A program made the translations under genes and the position numbers. 27,120 nucleotides of DNA, taken from contig JAVBPR010000003.1 in the NCBI GenBank assembly GCA_031549485.1, positions 1 through 27,120 on the forward strand. Direction: 5' to 3'. Shown in pieces: positions 13,104 through 20,517 of the stretch (position 1 is its first letter; each line of letters starts with the position of its first letter). The notes under the pieces were generated by a model. The model worked only from the letters and a program-made list of their open reading frames with translations, made no database searches and was not told the DNA's origin. This DNA comes from JAVBPR01 sp031549485. GTDB lineage: Bacteria > Bacillota > Clostridia > Oscillospirales > Feifaniaceae.

Positions 13104-14201
13104 ATGAAAAAATTTTTAGTTGTCATCGTTATTTTCGCCCTTATTTTCAGCTTTTCCGGTTGTTCTATTTTCTTTATCCCTAAAACCCCGGATGTCTCGC
13201 CGGACAAAACCGGCTCGTGGGGCGCGATAAATCAAAATATTTTCAAGGCGGAAAATTGGAAACAAATTGTTGGTGACAGCCCGTTTAAGCTCGGCGAAAA
13301 ATCGGTTAGGGGCACGTGGCAGGTGCCAAACGGAACGCAGGAATATTATGAAATAGGTTGCGGAACATATCCGGTGCTCGACGGTTCCACCGTCGCGGTT
13401 CCGATGGCAATGGAGTTTGCAAGGCAGCATCTCGGCATAAAAGAAGATGATTTGCAAAGTTTTGTTTTCTTTTCCACAACCCACTATGCTTATGAATATC
13501 TTATTAACAAAATGGTGCAAGAAAAGGGCATGATCCAGTCCGAAACTACATTTTTGGAGGCTTCACCGGTCGACTTAATTATCGCCACCGAACCGTCGGA
13601 CGAAGAGCGCAAAATGGCAGCTGATGCCGGAGTCGAGATGATTATAGAGCCCGTTTGCTATGATGCTTTTGTTTTTATAACTCATAAAGATAACCCGGTT
13701 GACTCGCTTACGGTCGAACAGATACAAAAAATTTACAGCGGCGAAATCACAAATTGGAGCGAGGTCGGCGGCAAGGACGAGGAAATCATCGCCTATCAGC
13801 GGGAAAAAAATTCGGGCAGCCAAACCGCGATGGAGCTTCTCGTTATGCAGGGAAAACCGATGATTGAAGCGCCGCTTGCAAAGATTGTTATGGGCATGGG
13901 CGGCCTTATCGACTCGGTCGCCGAATACAAAAACGAAACTTGCAGCATAGGATACACCTATAAATATTATATCGATACCCTTTATAAAAACGACAATATT
14001 AAGACAATCAGCGTAAACGGCGTTTCGCCTATTACCGAAAATATTCGCGGCAAAACCTATCCCTTTACAACGAATTACTATGGAGTTATAAGAAGCACCG
14101 ACACCGAGGCGCGGGGCGGAAAATTTCTCTCATGGATGCTCTCGGACGAGGGCCAGGCCTGTATTGAGCAGGCGGGATATATTCCGATGAAAGCAAAATA
14201 G
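13104..14201 (+). CDS. PstS-like substrate-binding lipoprotein
   Basis: This 365-residue lipoprotein has a hydrophobic signal and lipobox FSGC with C20, so it should sit on the outer face of the membrane. The rest resembles the PstS-type phosphate-binding fold. Shared features are FVFITHKDNPVDSLTVEQIQ, then KIYSGEITNWSEVGG, IIAYQREKNSGSQTAME in the anion-binding region, and the C-terminal FLSWMLSDEGQ. AAGGAGAAA precedes the ATG. No pstC, pstA, pstB or phoU gene is nearby, so it is an orphan in this window and may serve a permease encoded elsewhere or a sensing role. Phosphate as ligand is inferred from the family. It is one of only two plus-strand genes, and no clear -35/-10 pair is seen before it. 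Confidence 0.85.
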   Translation: MKKFLVVIVIFALIFSFSGCSIFFIPKTPDVSPDKTGSWGAINQNIFKAENWKQIVGDSPFKLGEKSVRGTWQVPNGTQEYYEIGCGTYPVLDGSTVAVPMAMEFARQHLGIKEDDLQSFVFFSTTHYAYEYLINKMVQEKGMIQSETTFLEASPVDLIIATEPSDEERKMAADAGVEMIIEPVCYDAFVFITHKDNPVDSLTVEQIQKIYSGEITNWSEVGGKDEEIIAYQREKNSGSQTAMELLVMQGKPMIEAPLAKIVMGMGGLIDSVAEYKNETCSIGYTYKYYIDTLYKNDNIKTISVNGVSPITENIRGKTYPFTTNYYGVIRSTDTEARGGKFLSWMLSDEGQACIEQAGYIPMKAK

Positions 14202-14266
14202 ATTTTGTAAAAGGGCTTATGAAAAACAGGCAATATTCATTTACGAAGAAAACGCATATTTTGATC

Positions 14267-14345
14267 GTAGGGAGCGACGACCTCGGCGCTCCATTTGTAG
14301 AATCGGCCTTGCTAAATGCGGCGTGCCGAGATCGTCACGCCCTAC
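14267..14345. repeat. Palindromic MITE-like repeat
   Basis: Two 26-base arms starting GTAGGG and ending CCCTAC face each other around a ~27-base centre. About 21 of 26 positions pair. The two arms share GACGA-CTCGGC cores. There is no T run, so it is not a simple terminator, and no gene lies inside it. Confidence 0.7.
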
Positions 14346-14460
14346 AGGCAATAAAATATATGATTTTTAACATAACAGATTAATATGCAAATATCGGTAA
14401 AGATAACGCATATAAAATATTTTCATCAATACATAGCCTTAAACGAAATACAAGTCAAAA

Positions 14461-14486
14461 GGGCGGAAGGTTTTTACCTTCCGCCC
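14461..14486 (-). terminator. Terminator of glmM
   Basis: The 10-bp stem GGGCGGAAGG/CCTTCCGCCC with a 6-base loop is followed on the minus strand by TTTT. It lies about 50 bases after the glmM stop. Confidence 0.85.
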
Positions 14487-14533
14487 TCTTATTTGTTAAA
14501 TATAAATTTCAGGATTCTTTATACAGACGATTT

Positions 14534-15871
14534 TTATTTCATTTCTCTTATTTTATCGGCGACCATTTCGGCGAGAGCGGCGATTTCTTCTTGATTTTTG
14601 CCCTCTATCATTACCCTGACAAGCGCTTCGGTGCCGGAGGCGCGCACGATTATTCTGCCGCTGCCGAGAAGGGCTTTTTCGGCTGATTTTATCGCCGCTT
14701 TTACCGCCTGGTCTTTATCGTAATTTTCTTTTACCTTTTGGCTGACCTTGACGTTGACCATAACCTGCGGATATTTTTCCATGATTTTTGCGAGCTGTGA
14801 AAAAGCTACGCCTTTTTTAGCGTAAATATTCAGAAGCAGAACCGCCGCGAGCTGTCCGTCGCCTGTTGTCGCCTCGTTTTTGTATATAATATGACCGGAT
14901 GCTTCTCCACCGAGGCAGAACCCGCCTTTCAGCATTTCCTGAAGCACATATCTGTCGCCCACATCGGCGACTTTAAGATTCAGCCCGCTTTTTTTCGCCA
15001 TTTCAAACAGCCCGAGGTTGGACATAGTTGTGCAAACGAGGGTGTCATCTTTCAGTTTGCCCTCGGTTTTAAGCTCGGTCGCCAAAATCGCCATAAGTTT
15101 GTCGCCGTCGACGACCACACCATTTTCATCAACGGCGAGCATTCTGTCCGCGTCGCCGTCAAACGCAATCCCGAAATCGAGCTTATTTGCGACAACATAT
15201 TTTGAAAGCGTTTCAAGCGAAGTCGAACCGCATTTATCGTTTATGTTAATCCCGTCCGGTGAAAACCCGATAAAATCGGCTTTTAATCCGATTTTGTCCG
15301 CAAGTTTTCCAAAGGTCGCAGAGGCGGAGCCGTTGGCGCAGTCGACCGCAATTTTTATATTATCAAAATTCCCATTTGCAATTTTTGCAATATGCTCCGA
15401 ATAGTCCTCGATAGGATTTTTCGAGCGGAACGCCCTGCCTATCTCGCCGTCGTGCTTGACCGGTCTGTCTCCGAGAATTAAATCCTCGATTTTTTCCTCA
15501 AGCTCGTCGGAAAGTTTGTACCCTTCCCCATTAAAAATCTTTATACCGTTATACTCATATGAATTGTGCGAAGCCGAAACCATAAAGCCCGCGTCGCAAT
15601 CATATTTTTTCACAAGATATGCAACCGCCGGCGTCGGCACGACCGAAAGCGAATAAACGTCGCCGCCGACCGAGCAAATCCCCGAAACGAGCGCCGCTTC
15701 AAGCATATCCGATGAAATTCGCGTGTCTTTTCCGATAAGGATTTTCGGGCGGTGCTTTGCCTCTTCGGTAAGCACAATAGCCGCAGCCTGGCCGAGTTTA
15801 AAAGCAAGGCCGCAGGTCAAATCTTTATTTGCAATTCCGCGGACACCGTCGGTGCCAAAAAACTTTCCCAT
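14534..15871 (-). CDS. glmM: Phosphoglucosamine mutase
   Basis: GlmM turns glucosamine-6-phosphate into glucosamine-1-phosphate, feeding UDP-GlcNAc and cell wall synthesis in the cytosol. The 445-residue protein starts MGKFFGTDGVRG, the family opening. The catalytic phosphoserine motif is VSASHNSYEYNG with S101; the residue after SHN is serine rather than the common proline. The metal-binding loop is FDGDADRML, and the C-terminal phosphate-binding loop is RASGTEALVRV. The ATG at 15871 has GGAG 6 bases upstream; longer starts reach into the leader. Downstream is a strong terminator. No glmS or cdaA gene is adjacent in this window, so the usual cdaA-ybbR-glmM arrangement is not seen. Confidence 0.97.
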   Translation of the reverse strand: MGKFFGTDGVRGIANKDLTCGLAFKLGQAAAIVLTEEAKHRPKILIGKDTRISSDMLEAALVSGICSVGGDVYSLSVVPTPAVAYLVKKYDCDAGFMVSASHNSYEYNGIKIFNGEGYKLSDELEEKIEDLILGDRPVKHDGEIGRAFRSKNPIEDYSEHIAKIANGNFDNIKIAVDCANGSASATFGKLADKIGLKADFIGFSPDGININDKCGSTSLETLSKYVVANKLDFGIAFDGDADRMLAVDENGVVVDGDKLMAILATELKTEGKLKDDTLVCTTMSNLGLFEMAKKSGLNLKVADVGDRYVLQEMLKGGFCLGGEASGHIIYKNEATTGDGQLAAVLLLNIYAKKGVAFSQLAKIMEKYPQVMVNVKVSQKVKENYDKDQAVKAAIKSAEKALLGSGRIIVRASGTEALVRVMIEGKNQEEIAALAEMVADKIREMK

Positions 15872-15921
15872 AAAAATCTCCGTTCTGCCGCCCTGCGCCG
15901 GCATAAATTGCAATTAAAGAG

Positions 15922-15952
15922 CTCTTATCTGCAGGGCAAGGAATGATAAGAG
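15922..15952. repeat. Inverted repeat upstream of glmM
   Basis: CTCTTATC (15922-15929) and GATAAGAG (15945-15952) are perfect complements around 15 bases. It lies between ruvB and glmM. It could be a weak ruvB terminator or a binding site; the T-tract is on the plus strand, where no gene needs it. Confidence 0.35.
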
Positions 15953-16041
15953 ATTTTTGCGCCGAAATACGTACGCAAGCATTTTCTGACGCATTTCGTC
16001 TGTATCAAAAGGTAATAACGTGATTTTCGCATTATTCTCTT

Positions 16042-17079
16042 TTAGCTAAGTGAAATCTGCCCGTCCTCGATAAACGGGATTTTGAGATGCTCATATGCCG
16101 CGCGGGTTGCCATTCTCCCCCTCGGCGTGCGCGCGAGAAAACCAAGCTGCATAAGATACGGCTCATAAACATCTTCAATAGTAACCGATTCCTCGCCGAT
16201 TGTCGCCGCTATTGTTTCCAGCCCGACCGGTCCGCCGCCGAAATTTTTAATAATCGAGGCGAGCATTTTCCGGTCGATACTGTCGAGCCCGAGCTTATCG
16301 ATTTCGAGCTTATCAAGCGCGATATCGGCAATTTCTTTTGTTATAATTCCGTCGCCCAAAATTTCGGCAAAATCGCGAACGCGCTTTAAAAGCCGGTTTG
16401 CGATACGCGGCGTTCCCCTGCCGCGGCGCGAGATTTCAAGCGCGCCCTCTTTTTCTATTTCGATATTTAAAATGCCCGCGCTTCTTGTTACTATCTCACA
16501 AAGTTCTTTTTCGCTGTATAGCTCAAGGCGCATACTCATACCGAACCGGTCGCGAAGCGGGCTTGAAAGCTGACCCGCCCTTGTGGTCGCGCCAATCAGG
16601 GTGAAGTGCTCAAGATTCAGCCTGACCGTTTGGGCGGATGGACCTTTCCCCATAATAATATCATATGCGAAATCTTCCATCGCAGAATACAAAATTTCCT
16701 CCATACTCCTTGAAAGGCGATGAATTTCATCGATAAAAAGTATGTCGTTTTTCCCGAGGTTTGTAAGAAGCGAGGCAAGGTCGCCCGGCTTTTCTATTGA
16801 CGGGCCGCTTGTCGTCCTTATATTAACGCCGAGCTCGTTTGCGATGATTCCCGCAAGGGTAGTTTTTCCGAGCCCCGGAGGGCCGTAAAGCAAAACATGG
16901 TCGAGCGATTCGTCCCGCTTTTTCGCCGCCTCGATAAAGACTTTGAGATTTTCTTTTGCCTTTGTCTGCCCGATATATTCGTTTAGCCAGCGCGGACGAA
17001 GCGAGTATTCGTTTTCCGAATCCTCTTCGATAAGATCGGCGTCAATTATCCGGTTCCCCATTTCAAAATCAAAATCCAT
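16042..17079 (-). CDS. ruvB: Holliday junction branch migration helicase RuvB
   Basis: RuvB is the hexameric AAA+ motor that, with RuvA, drives branch migration of Holliday junctions. The 345-residue protein has Walker A GPPGLGKT (66-73) and Walker B LFIDEIH (D117, E118). It also has sensor/arginine-finger regions around TLIGATTRAG and LRDRFGMSMRL, and the C-terminal winged-helix DNA-binding domain ending in LGFLARTPRGRMAT. Full length. AGGAG stands 6 bases before the ATG, and the gene follows ruvA by only 9 bases. It is the last gene of the ACT-YnbB-ruvC-ruvA-ruvB unit. Confidence 0.98.
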   Translation of the reverse strand: MDFDFEMGNRIIDADLIEEDSENEYSLRPRWLNEYIGQTKAKENLKVFIEAAKKRDESLDHVLLYGPPGLGKTTLAGIIANELGVNIRTTSGPSIEKPGDLASLLTNLGKNDILFIDEIHRLSRSMEEILYSAMEDFAYDIIMGKGPSAQTVRLNLEHFTLIGATTRAGQLSSPLRDRFGMSMRLELYSEKELCEIVTRSAGILNIEIEKEGALEISRRGRGTPRIANRLLKRVRDFAEILGDGIITKEIADIALDKLEIDKLGLDSIDRKMLASIIKNFGGGPVGLETIAATIGEESVTIEDVYEPYLMQLGFLARTPRGRMATRAAYEHLKIPFIEDGQISLS

Positions 17080-17088
17080 AACGCGCTC

Positions 17089-17673
17089 CTATATAAGCGA
17101 TTTCAGCGAGAGTTTTATAAGCTCTTCGACCGATTTTGCATTTTTTTCGTTTATTTTTACCGCTTCTTTAGCATCAGAAGCGGAATATCCGAGAACCATA
17201 AGCGCCTTGCAAGCCTCGGCAGAAAATCCGCCGGACGGGGCAATATCACCGGAAGAAACCGACATCGGCAGTTTTCCGATTTTGTCCTGAAGCTCAAGCA
17301 CGATGCGGCTTGCGAGCTTTGGTCCGACTCCCGACGCGCTTGTAAGCGTTTTGGAATCGTCTCTCGCTATTGCCGCAAAAAACTGAGACGGGGAAAATTC
17401 GCTTAAAATCGAAATTGCAACCTTGTTTCCGACTCCCGAAACCGAAGTCATGAGTTTGAAACAATCAAGCTCCGCCTTTTCGGCAAAGCCGTAAAGCTCC
17501 ATCGCGTCCTCACGAACCGCGAGATAAGTGTAAAACTTCACATCTTCGCCTATCGACGGAACTTTGCCTATCGAATGCGCGGTCGTCGTTATATAATATC
17601 CCACGCCGCCGCAGTCGATTATTACCGCCGACGCCTCTATTTCGGCGAGCTTGCCTTTGATATAGGAAAACAT
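17089..17673 (-). CDS. ruvA: Holliday junction DNA-binding protein RuvA
   Basis: RuvA binds the four-way junction as a tetramer and loads RuvB. The 194-residue protein has the N-terminal OB-fold (about 1-62, MFSYIKGKLAEIEASAVIID). Two helix-hairpin-helix motifs follow (around LMTSVSGVGNKVAISIL and TSASGVGPKLASRIVLEL). A flexible linker leads to the C-terminal RuvB-binding domain (SAEACKALMVLGYSASDAKE). Length is usual. It sits 10 bases after ruvC and 9 before ruvB, and the three genes are in the common Gram-positive order. Confidence 0.98.
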   Translation of the reverse strand: MFSYIKGKLAEIEASAVIIDCGGVGYYITTTAHSIGKVPSIGEDVKFYTYLAVREDAMELYGFAEKAELDCFKLMTSVSGVGNKVAISILSEFSPSQFFAAIARDDSKTLTSASGVGPKLASRIVLELQDKIGKLPMSVSSGDIAPSGGFSAEACKALMVLGYSASDAKEAVKINEKNAKSVEELIKLSLKSLI

Positions 17674-17683
17674 AAACTTCCCT

Positions 17684-18172
17684 CTACTTTACAAGTAATT
17701 TTGAGCCTTGGGTGTTCGCGCAGCAGATTGCCGCCGCGAGCGCGTCTGCCGTATCGTCCGGCTTCGGGATTTCTTTTAGCTTTAAAATCATTTTTACCAT
17801 TTGCTGAACTTGGTTTTTATCCGCCCTGCCGTATCCCACCACCGCCTGCTTTATCTGAAGCGGCGTGAATTCGAAAATCGGCAGGCTGTTTTGTGCGCAG
17901 GAGAGAAGAATCGCGCCTCTGCCCTGCCCGACCATCAGCGCGGTCTTGGCGTTAGTGTTGAAAAACAGTTCTTCAACGCTCGCGATATCCGGCTTAAATC
18001 GGTCGATAAGCTCATTTAAAAAATCATTTATTTGAATAAGGCGGGTCGGAAGCGGAAGCCCCGCTTCGGTATGAAAAGTCCCGAAAGTTATAGGGACGTG
18101 TTTTCCTTTTTCAAAGCGGATAACCCCGTATCCTACCGACGCAACGCCCGGATCAACTCCCAAAATAATCAT
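17684..18172 (-). CDS. ruvC: Holliday junction resolvase RuvC
   Basis: RuvC is the endonuclease that cuts Holliday junctions symmetrically. The 162-residue protein has the RNase H-like fold with acidic catalytic residues in the right places: D7 in MIILGVDPG, E67 in ASVEELFF, and D140 and D143 in PDDTADALA. The ATG at 18172 overlaps the stop of the YnbB gene as TAATG, with GGAGG 10 bases upstream. A TTG at 18178 is closer to that site and would add two residues, but the ATG start gives the family N-terminus. Coupled translation with the upstream gene is likely. Confidence 0.97.
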   Translation of the reverse strand: MIILGVDPGVASVGYGVIRFEKGKHVPITFGTFHTEAGLPLPTRLIQINDFLNELIDRFKPDIASVEELFFNTNAKTALMVGQGRGAILLSCAQNSLPIFEFTPLQIKQAVVGYGRADKNQVQQMVKMILKLKEIPKPDDTADALAAAICCANTQGSKLLVK

Positions 18173-19413
18173 TAACAAAGCGCCTCCGCCGCGGTCATTA
18201 TACCGATTTTCGCAGTGCTGTAGATTGTGCCGCCCTGAAGATATGCGTAATACGGCTCTCTCATCGGTCCGTCCGCCGAAAGCTCGATAGACGAACCTGC
18301 GACAAACGCGCCCGAAGCCATAACAACCTCATCCTGATAGCCCGGCATGTCCCACGCCTCCGGCGTGACAAAGCTGTCAATAGGCGAGCCTTTTTGGATT
18401 CCCGCGCAGAATTTTAAAAGCGCGGCCGGGCTGCCGCATTTCACCGCGGTTATTATATCGCTTCGCTGCTCGCTGTATTTCGGCGCGGTTTCAAAGCCCA
18501 TACCTTCAAACAACGCCGAAGCGAAAACAGCGGCTTTCAGCGCCTGCCCGACAGCGTGAGGGGCGTTGTATATCCCCTGAAATGCGCCGCGATTAAATTC
18601 CATCGTCGCGCCCGCTTTAGTGCCGATTGCAGGCGAAGTCAGGCGATATGCCGCAAGGTCGACAAGCTCTTTTTTTCCTGCGATATATCCGCCGCAAAGG
18701 GCGATTCCGCCGCCCGGATTTTTTATTAGCGAGCCCGCTATGATATCCGCGCCGACATCGCAGGGCTCGAGCGTTTCGGAAAATTCGCCGTAGCAATTAT
18801 CAACGGCGACAATCGTTTTTTCGGAAGTGGCTCTGACAATTTCGCAGACTTTTTTTATCTCGCTTATTCCGATCGCACTGCGCGCGCTGTACCCGCCCGA
18901 GCGCTGAATATATATCATTCGCGGCTTATCTTTAAGCGCCTCCGAAAGCGCATCATAATCGATTTTTCCGTCTATTAACTTAGCCTTGACAAAATTGATG
19001 TTGTAATCGGCAAGCGAACCCGCGCCGCTTTTACTTATAACATCCGAAAGGGTATCGTACGGCGCTCCGGTAATCGAAAGGGCGGTGTCTCCCGGCCGCA
19101 AAACGCCAAAAAGCATGGTTGCAATCGCGTGCGTTCCGCTGATCATAAAGCTGCGGACAAGCGCCCTTTCGGCGCCGAAAATTTCGGCGTAAACGCAGTC
19201 AAGCGCATCTCTCCCCCTGTCACCATAACCGTAACCGGTGGTTCCAAAGAGATGCGCTTCGGAAATTCTATTATTATAAAATGCGTTGTGGACCTTTCCG
19301 CTGTTCCACTCCGCAATTTCGTCAATTTTCGCGAACTCGCGGGCGCAAAGCTCCTCCGCTTTTTTCGCGCGTAGGATTATCTCCTCCGAAAAGTTAAACC
19401 GCTCAAAAATCAT
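18172..19413 (-). CDS. ynbB: YnbB-like PLP-dependent enzyme (methionine gamma-lyase family)
   Basis: This 413-residue fold-type I PLP enzyme belongs to the YnbB group (COG4100), annotated as methionine gamma-lyase family or, historically, aluminium resistance protein. Typical segments are HLFGTTGYGYGDRGRD (about 55-69), FMISGTHAIATMLFGVLRPGD, the cofactor-facing VAVDNCYGEF (D205) and the PLP lysine K231 in GSLIKNPGGGIA. The closing segment carries YCAYLQGG-type residues (YYAYLQGGTIYST). The substrate is not known with confidence and lyase activity is a family-level guess. Its ATG overlaps the stop of the ACT gene (ATGA), and its stop overlaps the ruvC start, so expression is coupled in both directions. 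Clostridial genomes often place this gene near DNA-repair genes. Confidence 0.92.
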   Translation of the reverse strand: MIFERFNFSEEIILRAKKAEELCAREFAKIDEIAEWNSGKVHNAFYNNRISEAHLFGTTGYGYGDRGRDALDCVYAEIFGAERALVRSFMISGTHAIATMLFGVLRPGDTALSITGAPYDTLSDVISKSGAGSLADYNINFVKAKLIDGKIDYDALSEALKDKPRMIYIQRSGGYSARSAIGISEIKKVCEIVRATSEKTIVAVDNCYGEFSETLEPCDVGADIIAGSLIKNPGGGIALCGGYIAGKKELVDLAAYRLTSPAIGTKAGATMEFNRGAFQGIYNAPHAVGQALKAAVFASALFEGMGFETAPKYSEQRSDIITAVKCGSPAALLKFCAGIQKGSPIDSFVTPEAWDMPGYQDEVVMASGAFVAGSSIELSADGPMREPYYAYLQGGTIYSTAKIGIMTAAEALC

Positions 19414-19832
19414 GCGTAGACTTCGTCGTCGGTCAAAAGGCGCGTTCCGTTTTCGGAAAGGATTTTGGAAGCGGCGGCATCGTCGCTTGTTTTCAAAATT
19501 ACGCTTGCTGCGTCGCTTCGGCCGATAAACGCATAAACATAATCAACATTAATATTGTTTTTCGAAAGCAGGTCAAGAACCTTCGCAAACTGCCCCGGCT
19601 TATCTACAATGCTAACCGCCGTGACGCTTGTTATCGAAACGGTTATTCCCTCGGCGCGCAAAACTTCGCAGCAATGCTCCGGCTTATTAACGATAAGCCG
19701 CAAAATGCCGAAATCGGTGGTATCCGCAATCGACAAAGCGCGGATATCAATTCCGTTTGCCGCCATGATGTCGGCAATTTCGGATAGCCTGCCGACTTTA
19801 TTGTCCACAAAAACCGATATTTGTTTAATCAT
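19410..19832 (-). CDS. Tandem ACT-domain protein
   Basis: This 140-residue protein consists of two ACT domains, about 4-67 (IKQISVFVDNKVGRLSEIAD) and 71-138 (VTAVSIVDKPGQFAKVLDLL). It has no catalytic domain. ACT domains bind amino acids as small regulatory modules. Stand-alone tandem-ACT proteins of this type are often encoded beside PaaK and IorAB. Those genes lie just upstream here but behind a terminator. An AAGGAG site precedes the ATG, and an extended -10 promoter lies 37 bases upstream, making it the first gene of the unit with YnbB and RuvCAB. Binding of an aromatic amino acid is plausible but unproven. Confidence 0.92.
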   Translation of the reverse strand: MIKQISVFVDNKVGRLSEIADIMAANGIDIRALSIADTTDFGILRLIVNKPEHCCEVLRAEGITVSITSVTAVSIVDKPGQFAKVLDLLSKNNINVDYVYAFIGRSDAASVILKTSDDAAASKILSENGTRLLTDDEVYA

Positions 19833-19869
19833 ATAAGTCTCCTTTTTCTAAAGAGAATTTATTTAAGTT

Positions 19870-19878
19870 ATTATATCA
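19870..19878 (-). promoter_or_regulatory. Extended -10 promoter of ACT-ynbB-ruvCAB unit
   Basis: TGATATAAT on the minus strand matches the extended -10 form TGnTATAAT. No convincing -35 box is seen at 16-18 bases. It lies between the iorB terminator and the ACT gene. Confidence 0.6.
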
Positions 19879-19907
19879 TATCTATATTTAATACGCTATA
19901 ATAAAAT

Positions 19908-19934
19908 AAAAGCAGACGGGCAGCGTCTGCTTTT
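19908..19934 (-). terminator. Terminator of paaK-iorA-iorB
   Basis: An 11-bp stem (AAAAGCAGACG with its complement) and a 5-base loop are followed on the minus strand by TTTTATTTTATT. It begins 10 bases after the iorB stop. Confidence 0.9.
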
Positions 19935-19944
19935 ATTTTTGAAA

Positions 19945-20517
19945 TTATGAATTATACCCGAGCTCAAACGCTTTGATATTCAGCTCTCTGAATTTTTCCG
20001 GCACAACCTCGGAAATAGCGTCAAGAAAATCTTCTTTTGCAAATTCGCTTCCCTTAGCGTAAACGCCGATAAGCGCGATATTCACCGCTTTCGCGCTGCC
20101 CGCTTCTTCCGCAAGGCTGAGGGCGTTTATCACGGTGGTGTCGGGAACGAGCATCTTGATTTTCGAAAAAACATCTTCGGGATATTCTGCCGCGCCGGTA
20201 ATAACCGGCATCGGATTTATCCGCTGGTCGTTGAAAATTATCTTGCCCTCTTTTTTGCAGTAATGTGTGTAGCGCAAGGCCTCAAGACGCTCGAAAGCTA
20301 TGATGACATCGGCGTAGCCCGCGTCGATAATCGGCGAATAAACTTTGTCGCCGTATCTGACGTAAGTAACGACCGAACCGCCCCTTTGCGCCATTCCGTG
20401 AACTTCGCTGACCTTGACGTCAAACCCTTTTTTGACAAAAAGATGCCCTAAAACTCGGCTGGCGAGCAATGTTCCCTGTCCGCCGACGCCGACAATCATA
20501 ATATTTTTTGTTTCCAC
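19945..20517 (-). CDS. iorB: Indolepyruvate:ferredoxin oxidoreductase, beta subunit
   Basis: IorB is the gamma-type (POR_N/gamma) subunit that works with IorA to oxidise aryl pyruvates such as indolepyruvate or phenylpyruvate to aryl acetyl-CoA and CO2, reducing ferredoxin. The 190-residue protein opens with NIMIVGVGGQGTLLASRVLG and has VSEVHGMAQRGGSVVTYVRY, the usual signature. The start is a GTG at 20517 immediately after the iorA TAA stop, with GGGAGGG 8 bases upstream. An ATG six codons in is possible but lacks that spacing. The arrangement is a standard iorAB pair. Confidence 0.96.
   Translation of the reverse strand: METKNIMIVGVGGQGTLLASRVLGHLFVKKGFDVKVSEVHGMAQRGGSVVTYVRYGDKVYSPIIDAGYADVIIAFERLEALRYTHYCKKEGKIIFNDQRINPMPVITGAAEYPEDVFSKIKMLVPDTTVINALSLAEEAGSAKAVNIALIGVYAKGSEFAKEDFLDAISEVVPEKFRELNIKAFELGYNS

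Larger units (their letters stand above)
14202..14533. other. Non-coding interval of 332 bases
   Basis: No credible gene is seen. It holds the palindromic repeat at 14267-14345, an AT-rich stretch, and the glmM terminator at 14461-14486. A 69-codon plus-strand frame at 14385-14594 runs through that terminator into glmM and looks accidental. Confidence 0.8.
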
